64,000 nt of DNA from Coix lacryma-jobi var. lacryma-jobi. Its lineage: Eukaryota; Streptophyta; Magnoliopsida; Poales; Poaceae. Each line of letters starts with the position of its first letter. Positions within the stretch are counted from its first letter, which is position 1. The stretch is taken from positions 118,057,964 through 118,121,963 of the forward strand of contig CM019827.1 of NCBI GenBank assembly GCA_009763385.1. Reading direction: 5' to 3'. Positions 51,302 through 63,534 of the stretch are shown in pieces. A model generated the notes under the pieces. That model saw nothing but the letters and a program-made list of their open reading frames with translations, did not search any database and was not told the origin of the DNA. Made by a program: the position numbers and the translations under genes.

Positions 51302-52831
51302 TGTGTTTACACCAGATTGTGAACTGAAAGGATTGTTGTTTTTGTGAAACACAAGTGACTGATTAATTGGTAAACCAGTCGGCCAGAAAAATAAAAAGGA
51401 CTGTTTGGACCCGGACACGACCAAGATTTATGAGGACCAGGCATGATAAGCTTCGAAGACGTTTTGGGTTTGGCCAAGAAGTTTGAGTCCGGATCGTCTT
51501 TTATTTTATTTTTATGTAACCTAGTCGTGTTAGGGAAGGAGTGAACCGGGTTATAAATAGCTAGAAACCCAATTTTTGTAATAACACTCAATCTAATCAA
51601 TACATCGATCATTGGCCCAACCCTAGGAGTAGGAGTAAAGTAGAACTCGGCGGAACCTTCAACCAGGCAGGGCTGCATCGGCGTGACCAACCTCTGGTTT
51701 GCTTCTAAGTTTCACCAACGGCTCATGTTATCGTTCAATAAGGCTGTATTTGGCATTGACCAAACTCTTGTTAACCTTTGACATGGCTAGTTATCGGTTT
51801 AAGTTTTCCTTTTGTAAGACTGTCTTGACTCTGATCAATCTCTTGCTTTAGTAGATCTTGACTAGTTATCGGCTCTATTGGTCTTGGCAAGCTAATAGAT
51901 TCATCAAGTTATCGATGTTGTTTATATTTTAATGTTTTCTTTAGATTTAAATACATCTTTGCCCAATCAAGATTGACAAAATACCTTAAGCTTAAACGCT
52001 GTTTAGTTTCAGTTATCCAAAGGCTTTGCATGCTCACATCAAAGAAAATAGCCGATCTAAGCCTTTCATCGACTATTTTGTCAATCTTGACTGTTACATG
52101 TTGTGCGTTCGAGATATCTGATGGAACCGTGGTTTGATCTAAGAAAGGATAGATTTGATCTAGTGTGTTTATTATGGCTTTATTTCCGAACCCCACTGAT
52201 ATACATAATAGATTAGATTTGTTCGATCTTAAGTCGAATTGTGGTTTTAACGGGTAGATCTTGTTCGTGCCTCATGGACCCTGTATCAGCTAAAATAGCT
52301 GATCCAGTTATGCTTTATTCATAATGGTCGGGCGGCGCTAATTCGAATCCCTCGGGCAAAATAAGAACAACACCCACATTCAACCCTCCCTTTTTACCAT
52401 TAGCAAGAACTTGTTTCAGCTGCGGGTACCTTTAAACGGTCTGAGATCGATGGATCTGCTTGTTGCATTGGACGTGATTTAGCTTGGTCATCATTATGGC
52501 TGCATGGAGACACCCCACTGTTGATGTTCAAGTTATTTTATCGATCTATTTGTTATTATGGCTGCATGGAAACACTCCACTGTTAACAGATAGAACTGCC
52601 CATGCAATTAGTCGATTCATTGGTTTTATACCATTTAAACGTACACATAGACCCTTTTTAAAATGTTTAAGCTTATCGGCTATTTCTTGTCCCAAACGTT
52701 TCTTTACATATATCATAGCCGTTTTGCTTTATATCTTTATCAATGCCTTCACATAATCTTTTGGGAGTTGACTTTGTAGTCAATATCCTATGAACAAATG
52801 GCTATATCAGAGCCGCATAATTTGGAACTGT
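51302..52831 (+). repeat. G2 3' LTR, truncated at right
   Basis: Starts TGTGTTTACACCAG. TATAAATA at 51552-51559. Shares TTATCGGCTCTATTGG and TTTGGAACTGTCC with the G1 LTR. Sequence changes to X2 gag at about 52831. The tail seen at 32361-32468 is missing, so the end was lost. Confidence 0.7.
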
Positions 52832-53162
52832 CCCGGAGTTCATCCCAATTTCCATTTATGCCCCTTACGGAATGTTCATACCATTTTCTCACTCTTCCCA
52901 AAAGGGAGAACGGGAATAGTTTCCATTTAATGGTCTCTTGTGTCATGCCAGCTATAGTCCGATAAGAACACAACCGCTAAAATTCCCTAAGGTGAGTATA
53001 TGGATCTTCGTCTTCTGACCCTGAGAAGGATATCTCCCGAACCATGGCTATAAGAGTAGGGCGAAGCTCATAGCCGTCTGTAAGAATGAGGTGTGATGAT
53101 GGTGGAGGCTCCAACAAGTCGCCCTTTGGAGCAAAGAATTTAAAGATAGGAGTGAAATCCAT
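52832..53162 (-). pseudogene. gag: X2 gag fragment
   Basis: The minus strand encodes MDFTPIFKFFAPKGDLLEPP, FSGSEDEDPYTHLREF, then, after a stop, IAGMTQETIKWKLFPFSLLG and VRGINGNWDELRD, the retrotransposon Gag core of a gypsy element. It is cut after WDELRD by G2 sequence. The rest of gag and all pol are absent. Confidence 0.75.
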
Positions 53163-53280
53163 GTGGTGATGATGTGGTAAAAGAAAAGTTGGTAAAAATA
53201 GAAAGGTGGTAAAAAGGGAAAGGTGGTAAAAAGAAAAGAAACACAGATGAACTTGGTTCGATTCTAGAACAGCTACCGTT

Positions 53281-53298
53281 CCCCGACAACGGCGCTAG
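53281..53298 (-). promoter_or_regulatory. X2 primer-binding site
   Basis: The minus strand reads TAGCGCCGTTGTCGGGGA, close to TGGCGCCGTTGCCGGGGA, the complement of the plant tRNA-Asp 3' end. Confidence 0.75.
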
Positions 53299-53304
53299 AA
53301 AGCT

Positions 53305-54686
53305 TGTTGGGTATTTTAAACGCACACAGAAAAATCTGCAAGCGCACGGATACCAATGTAGCTTTCACCCGAGAGTATTCCAGGGTATCGATTTCCACGG
53401 GGAACATGAAGTGTACTAGAAGAATTAAGAACGTCTAAGGAAAGAATGGTAATGTGGATAGAGAGAGATCTTAGGGTTTTCTATGCGGGTCTATCAAATT
53501 AAAGGCTCACTATACTTTACTTACTTCGGAGTAGTAGGTCCTTTCCAACTCTCGATAAAGACTGGGAAGAAGGTAGTTGGGGGAAGGCTGCCGAAAGCTC
53601 TACGAGAACACCAACCCTAACGTGGTGATTACAAAGACCTGACAGAGCTGTCAACTCTGGGGCTACCACAACTATCCGGAGGATTGGGCGCAAACTCAGG
53701 CAAACCCTAGTCTAGACACCGTGTCTACACTAACGCTTACTACTCTAATTACATATGATAACTATAGCACTCAATACAAGCGAAGATCCAGTAAATAAAA
53801 TAAAGAACTGAAATTAAATATAATACTTAGAAATAGTAAATGAAGAACTTGGAGATTACTTGAAGACGAACTGGATGTTGCACCAATACAATGTCGAGGA
53901 AGATCCGACAGATCCGGCTCCTCCTCAGCTCTCTCCTTCTCCTCTCTCTAATCCTATCTCTAATTATAACTAGATGAACTAGACATCTAGAACAAGAACT
54001 AGAAGTAGAACTAGATCTAATTCTAGATGAACTAGAAGAGATTCATCTAGAGGGACCTCTACTTCTAATTGAAATCCTAGTTTCTGATGTGGAGATGAAT
54101 AATGAAGATGGAGATGTCTTCTGGGGGCACCTCCTGGCCTGCTTATATAGCCCGAGGTGGAGTATGGGGCAAGGAATCGCCATGTCATCGATCCGCGACA
54201 CATTTACAACTCTCCGTTGGATCAAACCGACTTCAGGGATGGTGGAGATGCATCCTAGGAGGCGGTGGAAGAATATTCCAGAAGGTGGAGGCAAAACGGT
54301 TTCCGTGGCCGACCGGTCGGTCGGTGGGCCCTACCGGTCGATCTGGCCCCCGTGGTGGGCCGCCTCGTGGTGTCTTCTGGTGTCTTCTAAATCCTTCTTT
54401 TGCAGGTTTCGTTGCGAAATTAATATCTTTTCACCAGCGACTCCGAATATAGCAAATGATATGTCCGTTTTGATTGTCTCGACGAGCTCTTCGCAATGGT
54501 GTGCTCCATTTCATCACTTGAGATACTTTTATATGATAAAAACATGGATGTCCTGCAAAACAAGTGAGAGCACCAAAACTCGTGGAACTTGTTAGTTTCA
54601 AACTCTATAACTATGCTTTGTGATTCATTTAGTGTCATTTCATGCAATAATTGATGTGTAATTATGAGCATTAGTGAGCATCAACA
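53305..54686 (-). repeat. X2 LTR
   Basis: 1382 bases; the minus strand begins TGTTGATGCTCACTAATG and ends ACCCAACA. It holds the ACCGACCGGTCGG palindrome (about 54305-54330) and CTATATAAGC (54141-54150). The first 140 bases are very close to the X3 LTR start. Confidence 0.85.
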
Positions 54687-56153
54687 AGTTCCCCCAAGCT
54701 TAACCTTTGCTAGTCCCGAGCAAAGCTAACCTCAACAATGGATCAGGAGTTGCTGCAATATCTTCACTTCCAACAAGTACACATGTATTCAAAAAAAAGT
54801 TCAAATATCATATTATTCATCATGGGGCTTAGTACTTTACCTTGAATCCCGAGTAGTTGAAAGATAGAATGATCAAATCGAGTACTAGGTCTCTTGCTCT
54901 GTCACTTCACCATTATCCCGGAGTTTTATGAATTTTCAGAAAAGATTAAAAACATATGTTGTCAAATTAAACAATGGATCCAAAAAGAAAGTCAACCACA
55001 CCTTTGAATCGAGAAGTGCATGTGTATGGAAAATGGAGTCAGATGCTCTTTTGAAATATATCACTCTCTTTTGTTTATCAGAGACACATGGCTATCAGGC
55101 TAATTCTACTGGCGGGCACGTGCCCATTTTTTAGATATTCATCATTTTTTTTCATCATTTTCTTTCGAGGTTCTGGACACTTGTCCCTTTTTATTTCCTC
55201 GGATTTTTTTCTCTTTTTTTCAATAGCCACATGCTTCCAGCAAACTTTTGAGAGGATAGCAACAGATAATCATGAGCATTTATGCGGAGGATGGATGAAA
55301 TGTGTAAGTGATCTTAATTCAATAGCATGATAACTTCTCATAGGGTCAACAAAGCTTAATTTAACTCAATGCAATTATTAGTCATATTAATATTGGAAAA
55401 CTCTCCGTAACTCTAGTGTTGTTTTAGAACAAGATAACAGTAGCTCAGATCATCACATATCATATCTATCAATTACCTAGACTCTAGATCAAGCATTTGC
55501 TACCCATGCATTTAATTTAATTTTAAGGCATCATTATTAATTAGGAGAACTCATGTTTTGAGGACTAGGTACTTGAAAGAAATTAGATAGAGAAACTATT
55601 CATCATTTCCATATAAAAGATTAGAGAGAGAGTTCTTCTTTTATTATTAACTTCTTAAAACAAACTAAGCAAACTTAATACACTATTTATTTAACCTAAC
55701 ACACACTTATTATAAATAACTAAGATAGTGAATAATACATACCTGGATTACGAAGATAACGGGGGTGCGTCTCCCCCAAGCCGGTTCCCTTAATAGCGTT
55801 GAACCTTCATGTGCCCATATATTTTTTCTTTTTAATTAATGGTGAGCCTTCATGTGCCCACATTTTTTCCATTTTATTTTATTTATGTATAGAAAGAAAA
55901 CTTAAGAGGATAAGGATACATACCTGGATACATGGGGGTGCTTTCCCCCAAGCTGAATGTTATCATAGTCGTTCAATCTTGCCATGTAGCAGACTGGCGG
56001 TGGAAATGTGTTTCCTTTGTCGGAGCTTTGATTGATGTTGATGGTTGTGGAAATAGTGCTCCAACAGTGGATAGATAATCCACTTGCTCATCAGCTTTTC
56101 TTGGTCTTACAATCCTGTGAAACTCAAATAGACAACAAGACTTGTGGAACAGA
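54687..56153 (-). other. X2 3' untranslated region
   Basis: Non-coding. PPT AGCTTGGGGGAACT at the LTR. Matches 29160-30898 of X1, including the GTGCCC/GGGCAC and GCTCACC hairpin units and two more CTTGGGGG motifs (about 55770 and 55945). X1 has the long TTA run; X2 does not. Confidence 0.7.
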
Positions 56154-58093
56154 TGCGGATACATGGGTGTATGCCGAGTCTCTGAGTGATGAGTGATTGT
56201 CAACTGGGATAATGCGCATGTTCTTTGGCTTGTGTTGTGCAGGTGTCGAGCACGGATACAGTGATCAGAGGCAAGGTGAAGGTCAAGTAGAGACGTGCCG
56301 TGCCGATGGACCGAGAGTGGCGAAGGGCGGACATGAGGCTTGGACTGAGGGACCGGTGGCCCGAGGATCAGCTGTGGTGGCTGACAGCCTGGGATAGCGA
56401 CGAGCGAAGACTTGCGGGCACAATGTTGCTTGGGTCAATGACCTGGGGACACGTGTCGGTGGACGGGGTGCACGGGCGGTGCATCCCCTCTACGGCTCGG
56501 TTTGGTGGTTGAGCCACAGAAAAACCACCGAGTGGACGGTTTCCAGGTTTGGGCCTCAAAACCTGGGCGCTGATGGTTTCCGAGTTTGGGCCACAAAACT
56601 CAGGCTGAGGACGGTTTCCAGGTTTGGGCCTCAAAACCTGGGTCCTGCGGGTTTCTGAGTTTGGGCCACAAAACTCAGGCGATGAACGGCTGGTTTCCCG
56701 GTTTGGGCCTCAAAACCGGGGGTTGGTCGTGAAGGCTGGTTTCCCGGTTTGGGCCTCAAAACCGGGGGCAAAGTCCGGGAAAAGGACGAGCGGAGCGATG
56801 GTGGCACGTGGCGGCAATCGGTGAGGTTGCGTCGAGGCAACGCTACCAGTTGTGCGGGCGTGGCCGTCGGATCACCAGCATCTTCGAGTTGGTCCAGAAT
56901 AACCCTAGGGTTTAGCTGGTTCGCTCTGTAAGTAGTGAGGGGTAGAGTAGGAATTAGAATTAGGATAAGTAGAGGGAGACACCCTCCTCCCATTCTATCT
57001 CAGTGATTTGCTCTTTGCCTTCTAGGTTTTCCTGCTCTCCCAATCCCCTGCTGTAGCAACTGAAATCCGCAGAGAACCATACCTCTGTGTACTGAAGATT
57101 TTGAGGAAGTGAGACCGTAATCTCACTGTTGTAGCGTGTGGTAGCCACACGGTTGCAAATTCGTGGTTGTGATTCGCGTTTTATTCGTGTTCTTCGCGGG
57201 TTGCTTTTCTCCACGTTTTTCCCTTTGATCGATCTCTCTACTCGGTGCATCTTTTGCAAATCCGTTTGAACTGAGTTGTTCTAGATCGTGAGACACTTCT
57301 TTCCTTGAAGGAATTCACCTCTAACCTCACGATCTAATAGATCGATCGATTTTTGTTTCGGGTCAAGTTTTTCTCCTTCCCCCCGAATTTCTTCGATTCA
57401 TCGATTTGGAGATAGGTTCGAGCCATGATCTCTTAGAGATAGCTCACTATCTTCCTTGTGACTTATCTCACCAAGTTTGATCCCTAGAGGACTTGTTTTG
57501 GGTGAGATTGAGTTGAATCGGTGGACGAACAGAGCTGCGTCGGGGTGATCGGATGCTGAAGTCGGGATGACCGGACGCTCCATCAGAGTCCGGTCGTTGA
57601 ACTTCGTTCGATGTTCTTTCTGCACATGACCGGACGCACGAGACCGGACGCTCAGGTTTTTCATCGACCAGACTCGTCGGTCTCACTGTTCATCTGTTTT
57701 GTCTCAGCTGACCGAACGCTTGTCGTCAGTGAGTCCGGTCAGGAACAGAGAGGTTCCATTTTGGGTTTCGCTCGACCGGACGCGTCCGGTGTCTATTGAC
57801 CGGACGCAGGCAGAGTCCGGTCAGTGCTATTCTGCGCTGTTTCGTCTGCGGTTTGTTCGTCCGTTGACGATTTTGGTTTCTGACTTTTGCGTTGGGTTTC
57901 TAGGGTTGTGTAGTGTCTCACTGTGCTTCTCGGAAGCATCCACCCTACATCTAGGGTCATGGGCACTCACAAGCTCTTGGTTTGCTCTTGGGGTTGATTC
58001 TTGGGACAATGGTTACAAGTTTCCGAAAGGAAAATTTGAAGCTCCCATTCACCCCCCCTCTGGTCGCTTTCTGGTAGCACTTTCGGTCCTTCA
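56154..58093 (+). repeat. C2 5' LTR
   Basis: 1940 bases, TGCGGATACATGGG to CGGTCCTTCA. Homologous end to end with the C1 3' LTR, so the 414-base block missing from the C1 5' LTR is ancestral. Hairpin array 56528-56765; palindrome GGACGCGTCC at about 57778. Confidence 0.92.
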
Positions 58094-58095
58094 AT

Positions 58096-58107
58096 TAGTA
58101 TCAGAGC
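58096..58107 (+). promoter_or_regulatory. C2 primer-binding site (initiator tRNA-Met)
   Basis: TAGTATCAGAGC, one change from TGGTATCAGAGC. Confidence 0.82.
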
Positions 58108-58156
58108 GGGTTAAGGATCTTCCACCTTAGCCGATTCCAGATCCACCAAAGGTGAC

Positions 58157-60779
58157 ATGGATCACGGTGTGGGCAAACCGCCGTTTTCGATGGGACGAAC
58201 TATGCGTATTGGAAGATACGCATGTCGGCCTATCTGCAGAGTTTGGGTGCTTTCATTTGGGATATTTGCAACTCTGCCGATTACGTGGTCCTGGCTGCTC
58301 GTGTCTCTCAGCTTCAGATCGATGAGCACGATGCCAATAGCCAAGCCCGTAATGCTCTTTTCTCATGTCTAAGCATGAGTGAGTTTGATCGCGTTTCTCA
58401 CCTCGCTACGGCTCGGGAGATTTGGACTGCCCTCATGCGTTTCCATGAGGGAACCACTCAAGTCAAAACCCGTCTCTACGAGTCGTTCAAGCAAGAGTAT
58501 GAGAACTTTCAACACATGCCTGGCGAGAGCATAGAAAGTTTATTCACTCGCTTTCAGGTGATTGTCAACAGGATGAGGGCTAACAAGGAGCTGTTGCCTT
58601 CGACGATCATGAGAGAGCTCTCAAGCTACTCCATACTCTTGATCGGTCGGTGTGGGATTCCAAGGTTCAGGCGATCATCGAATCGCCTAACTATGAGACC
58701 CTCACGTGCGACGAGCTCTTTAGTAAGCTCAAGTCCAGTGAGATTGATGCCATGGCGAGGGCTTCTTATGAAAATCCTTCTGGCCCGTCAATGGCTTTGC
58801 TTTCTGGCTCTTCTGCTAACCCCTCTGGAGGATTTGCACTCTCTTCTCTCTTTTCTGTCATGGAGGAGCAGCTGGAGTCTTTGGGGGATGACGAGTTGGC
58901 TTTGCTTGCCAACCGGTTCTCGTGGTTTCACAACAACCGCATGAACCGTCGCCGCGGAGGAGGACGCTCGGGATGTTTTGAGTGCGGCAACCCCAACCAC
59001 TTCATCGCCAATTGCCCAAAGAAGAACAAGCAGACCTTCGGCAAGGCGGATCATGGGCACAAGTACGACTCCAGCAAGCGCAAGGAGAAGTACGTCCCCG
59101 CGAAGCACAAGCGGAAGGGCGGCTTCAACAAGGAGTACATCAAGACGAAGTACTTCGAGAAGGCCTAGGATGAGCAGCGTGCATTCTTTGCCATGCTCAG
59201 CGACGTCAACGACTCGGATGACGACTCCGCTTCCTCAAGCGACGACGAGTCCGAGAATAAGAGGATCGAGGACAAGCTCAACGACCTTTGCTTCTTCGCC
59301 GACGACGAGGGCTTCTGCACCATGGCCCTCGGCAAGGAGGTCGACGGCGAGCTGGAGGAGACCCCTCGGAACAACGACGACGACGACGACACCTCCTAGG
59401 TATCACTGACCCCCGATGAGCTTTCTGCTAAGGTCGAGAAACTTACTGCTGCTCTCCTTAGTCAAGATAAGTTGCTTAGGCATGCTGCTAGAGAGCGCAA
59501 GGAGTTTAGGCAGAAGTGGGAGGATACGGTGAAGGAGCTTGAGTTTGCCAAGTCCACCGTGGTCGTTTCCGAGGAGGGCGAGTGTGAGATGTGCACCACG
59601 CACATGACTGACCTTCTCACTTTGAGAGGTAAGTATGTGGCGTTGGTTGGAGAGGTGGATGAGCTGAAGGCTAGATCCTTGTTGTTGGGTGCGTGCAAGT
59701 CATGTGCTGGCTTGCAAACCGAGTTGGCAGAGAAGAATGCCAAGATTGTGTCTCTTGAGAAGGCCAGCTCGGGTAGCACTTGCGTGACTAGGTGCGTTCT
59801 ATGTGAGGGTTTGGAGATGGAGATCGCAAACGTGAAGCATGACAAGATGCAAATCGAGGAGGAAAACACATACCTTCGGACCATCTTGTCATGGGTGTCG
59901 AGTGGTGAGCCGCAGCTTGGGATGATGATCTCCCAGTTCAAGCGTGCTGCTGGAGGTCCAGGTGTAGGCTTTGCTCAGGGTGTTGAGTGCGCGTCATCTT
60001 TTGGGAAGATTGGAGAGTCGAGTGGTCTGAACCCGTGTGAGAAGCCCAACTCCACCACTACTCCCAAGCTTACCAGGATTCCACCCAAAGAGCCTCTAAA
60101 GCCTAACACCAAGGATGGTGTATTTGTGGAACCTCCGAGAGCCCCACCCAAGAAACAATCATGGGCTCCAAAACCAAACCACCTCAAGAACAAGCTAGAC
60201 ACCATGCCACCCATCCGAGAGGAGCTTATGCCATAGAAGGACAAAGTGATCCACACCCACTACCGTGAGTACCAACAACCCCCTTTGAGAGTGGTGAGGT
60301 ACCATTGTGAGCACTGTGGGAGAGATGGACACTTGAGTGAGTTTTGCTTTCGGCGCAAGAGAGAGGCGCGCCGTGCAATGGAGATGAACAACCCGGACAT
60401 GTACCATCCTTTCCATGATGCACATGTGCCGAATGTTCAGAGGCGTGCTGCTAGGCCTAGAGGTCCAAAACCTCAAGTTCCTAGGCCTAGACCGCGAGGA
60501 GGTCGTGCCCGGCGGGAGACTGCAGTTGTAGGCTATGGACCCCATGGCGGTGGCTTTGTAGTTGAGCGTTTTCCCGCACCGCGTTTTGAGTATCGCGATG
60601 GACGCTCCTCCCTTAGCGGACCACGTTTTCCTCTACGTGGTGATCGCTCTACCCGTAGGCGTGCTAGGAATGGTTTTTCTGCTAACCGTTCTTTTGAGCA
60701 GCCAGCCCAACACTGGTATTCTCCCTACTTCACTAACCCCAGTGTTGGACCGTATGCTCACCCTATGTCTTTTTATTGA
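58157..60779 (+). pseudogene. gag: C2 gag
   Basis: MDHGVGKPPF then one T lost relative to C1 and the frame continues as MSAYLQSLGAFIWDIC. A second one-base loss (about 58600, T run) shifts again into the segment with zinc knuckle CFECGNPNHFIANC (about 58975-59020). TAG at 59166-59168 is shared with C1. TAG at 59397-59399 and 60234-60236 stand where C1 has CAG. Coiled coil (59470-59700), a second knuckle CEHCGRDGHLSEFC (about 60309-60350), an Arg-rich end and PMSFY follow. Confidence 0.87.
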
Positions 60780-61682
60780 TGTAGGTAAAACGATTGGAGA
60801 ACGTTTGGTTGGTGGATTCCGGTTGCTCAAGGCACATGACCGGAAACACCAAGTGGTTCTCCAGTGTTAGTCCGGTCGCCGGAAAGGAGTTTATCACCTT
60901 CGGCGACAATAGCAAAGGTAAAGTGTTGTCTCGTGGGTCGGTGCGAGTTAATGAGCACTTTGTGTTGCGCGATGTTGCTCTTGTTTCTAACTTGCATTTT
61001 AACCTTCTTTCTGTTTCGCAACTCTTTGATGACGACTATGAGATTCGTTTTAAGCCGAATCTCAGTCGTATTTTGGACTCTCAGGGCAATCTTGTTTGTG
61101 TGATTTTGCCCTTTGGGAAAGTCTTTCGTGCGGATTTCTCGGAGTCATTTGGAATTTCTCGTTGTCTTTTGGCTGGACCTTCCTCCTCTGATCTTTGGAA
61201 GTGGCATAGGAGACTAGGACATTTGAGCTTCGACTTGCTTGCAAGACTTAGTTCACTTGGACTAATCCGAGGATTGCCCAAGTTATCCATGGAGAAGGAT
61301 CTTGTTTGCCATTCTTGTAGACACGGGAAGATGGTTGCCGCTCCCCACCATCCAGTGACTCAGGTCATGACCAAGCGCCCTGGAGAGCTTTTGCACATGG
61401 ACCTTGTTGGTCTGGCTCGGGTGAGCTCGGTTGGGGGGGAAGTGGTATGTGCTTGTTGTTGTTGATGACTTTTCGAGATATTCGTGGGTCTTCTTTTTAG
61501 CTGAGAAGACCGAGAGTTTCTCCTTTGCTCGCAATCTGATTTTGCATCTTCAGAACGAGTTCCCTTTGAACTCGATGCGAGCTATTAGGAGTGATAATGG
61601 TTCCGAATTCAAGAATTCGGATTTTGAGAAGTTTTGTAACTCTTTGGGTTTAGAGCATCAGTTTTCTTCCCCCTACACGCCT
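60780..61682 (+). pseudogene. C2 protease and 5' part of integrase, truncated
   Basis: VWLVDSGCSRHMTG (protease), SVSQLFDDDYEIRFKPN in one frame (C1 lost it), the WHRRLGHLSF and CHSCRHGK zinc motif, then a frameshift at the G run near 61435 (seven G). VVVDDFSRYSWVFF and IRSDNGSEFKN follow, up to FSSPYTP at 61682. The Glu of the integrase triad, RT and RNase H lie beyond X3. Confidence 0.88.
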
Positions 61683-63508
61683 GTTGACGCTCACTAATGC
61701 TTATAATTAACCATCAACTATTGCATGATATGACACTAAATGAATTACAAAGCATAGTTGTAGGGTTTGAAACTAACAAGTTCCACGAGTTTTGGTGCTC
61801 TCACTTGTTTTGTAGGGCATCCATGTTTTTACCATATAAAAGTATCTCAAGTGATGAAACAGAGCACACCATTGCGAAGACCTCGTCGAGACGATCGAAA
61901 CAGACATATCATTTGCTATATTTGGAGTCTCGGAGCGAGAATCCTCGATGGATACGACTTGGAAGATTCTAGAACATTCCAGAACATTCCAGAAGGCAAC
62001 CCACGGAAGGCGGGGCCCACCTGTCATAGAGGGTGACCGACCGGTCTCCTCCATGGACCGACCGGTCTGGTATTGGGCCCAAACTCGCCCCCCTTCACAT
62101 GATGCACTCCAACCGACCTCTCCAACACGTTTTGGCCCATTTAAGCCCATGTGCATATGGCGAAGGATTTAGTCCCACATCGCTTGCCCAAGATGAAGGG
62201 GAGGCCAGGAGCCCCTATATAATAAACCCCAGACCCCCCTCTCCATCAATCAATCATCATCAGACATCATCAGATCTCAAGTCATTAGAAGAGGAGGAGG
62301 ATCAATCAGAAACCCTAATTTCCTTAGAGCCACATCAACTTAGGCATAGCTAGATAGAATTAGAATTAGAAGAGGCCAGCTTCGCTTGGATTCCGGATCT
62401 AGTCGCGAGAAGGCTCGGTAAACCCAAGATCTTCTCTCTTGTATGAACATTATGGATCCAATTATGTTTCTAGTTCATAATTGTTCTTCTAGTTCTTCAT
62501 TGTTCATACTCTAGTTCATCTATGTGTTCTAGTTCATCATACTGTTCATCATTGTGTGCTAGTTCATAGTCTAGTTCATAATAGTTTAGATATAATTGAT
62601 ATGACTAAGACATTAATTATTATATTCTTAATTATACTGCTTGTAGTATGCTTTGATTATATATTTGGCATAGATAGATTATCATCATGTTTATACTCAT
62701 GTTCGTATAGCGCTCATCTTAAAGATCAACGGGTGGGTGATAAATGTTGTGTAGGCGTGGTGCCTATACACTATTTATCTGCGAATGCATCCTATGTTTC
62801 GGATAGAGTGGTAGATCGCGGGTGTGACATTCCTGTTGAGTCCTTTGTATTCCACCTCCCGAATGTAGTGTTCAGTATGGCTCAATTAACTCATGGTTTA
62901 TGGGTTACTCTGTTTGGCACCTTTACTATGGAGTTGCCTCTTGAATATGAATATGGGATAACCTAGCCAATGATTGCCAAATATAATTGCACTAATCAAT
63001 GTATATTATGACCTATAATTAGAATAACTTAGGAATACTTCTTTATAATGTCTATTCTAATCCGCATGTCTTGTCTAAGTTGAAATGCTCTAAGGACTAT
63101 CATAGATTGATCTTTTATCATTCATAGTGTACCTCATTATTGTGATTGATCCCTGTTTAGGATAAAGGAGTGTGTTCTTGCTTTGTTCTTAATTCTCCTA
63201 TCACATGTGTAGAGTAGCTCTTGTCCTTATTTATCTCACTTCATTCCTAGTGCTAAATATAAATAACGATACTTGGAACATCTCTGGGTAAAATGCTGCT
63301 ACAACGGGTGTATTTATCTGTGCGCTTGCGGGTAAATATTTATCTTTAGAGTCAGTGCTATGATATAATCACATTGGTAGTTTCATGTTGGGGATAACAA
63401 CTTGACGTTAAGTGATGCTAGTAGTGTCCCGTACACTTCTTAGTGCCTTCACTAGGTTATTGTTTATGAAGTCTATCTTAGAGTGATTCCATTAAGGAGT
63501 GTCAACAA
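61683..63508 (+). repeat. X3 5' LTR
   Basis: 1826 bases, TGTTGACGCTC to GGAGTGTCAACA, inverted ends TGTTGAC/GTCAACA. Palindromic block GACCGACCGGTC twice (about 62033 and 62058). TATATAATA at 62216-62224. First 200 bases align with X2 (minus strand, 54686 down). Confidence 0.9.
62216..62224 (+). promoter_or_regulatory. X3 LTR TATA box
   Basis: CCCCTATATAATAAACC, at the position of TATATAAG in X1 and X2. Confidence 0.6.
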
Positions 63509-63516
63509 GCATTTTT

Positions 63517-63534
63517 GGCGCCGCTGCCGGGGAA
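63517..63534 (+). promoter_or_regulatory. X3 primer-binding site
   Basis: TGGCGCCGCTGCCGGGGA, one base from the tRNA-Asp-type site, eight bases after the LTR. Confidence 0.82.

Larger units (their letters stand above)
32361..52831 (+). mobile_element. G2: Tat-lineage Ty3/gypsy element of the G1 family, split by C1
   Basis: Left LTR remnant, PBS, gag, protease, RT, two RNase H domains, integrase, repeat block, antisense gene (interrupted by C1 at 39220-50214), PPT and 3' LTR. Protein identity to G1 is high over pol. Unlike G1 it has no plant-mobile-domain gene: the antisense gene is followed at once by the PPT. Both LTRs are truncated at X-family sequence. Confidence 0.92.
52832..56153 (-). 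mobile_element. X2: gypsy fragment, minus strand, LTR with internal sequence on both sides
   Basis: On the minus strand: 3' untranslated region (56153-54687), PPT, LTR (54686-53305), PBS (53298-53281), leader and gag start (to 52832). This order is PPT-LTR-PBS, so neither edge is a normal element end. C2 begins at 56154, within X2 sequence (matching X1 at about 29165). Gag breaks at the G2 junction. Confidence 0.75.
56154..61682 (+). mobile_element. C2: Sirevirus of the C1 family, 5' part, cut by X3
   Basis: 5' LTR, iMet PBS, gag, protease and the start of integrase, all plus strand. It ends at 61682 inside the integrase core (PYT of the FSSPYTPPQNG motif), where the X3 LTR begins. Left flank ACAGA should recur after the 3' LTR, which lies outside the window. 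Inserted in X2. Confidence 0.92.

Noticed and set aside
54089..54595. Plus-strand frame of 168 codons in X2
   Set aside because: Lies within an LTR and opposite its promoter, with no domain.
61683..63508. X3 as a solo LTR
   Set aside because: A PBS follows directly at 63517, so it is a 5' LTR; its 3' end lies beyond the window.
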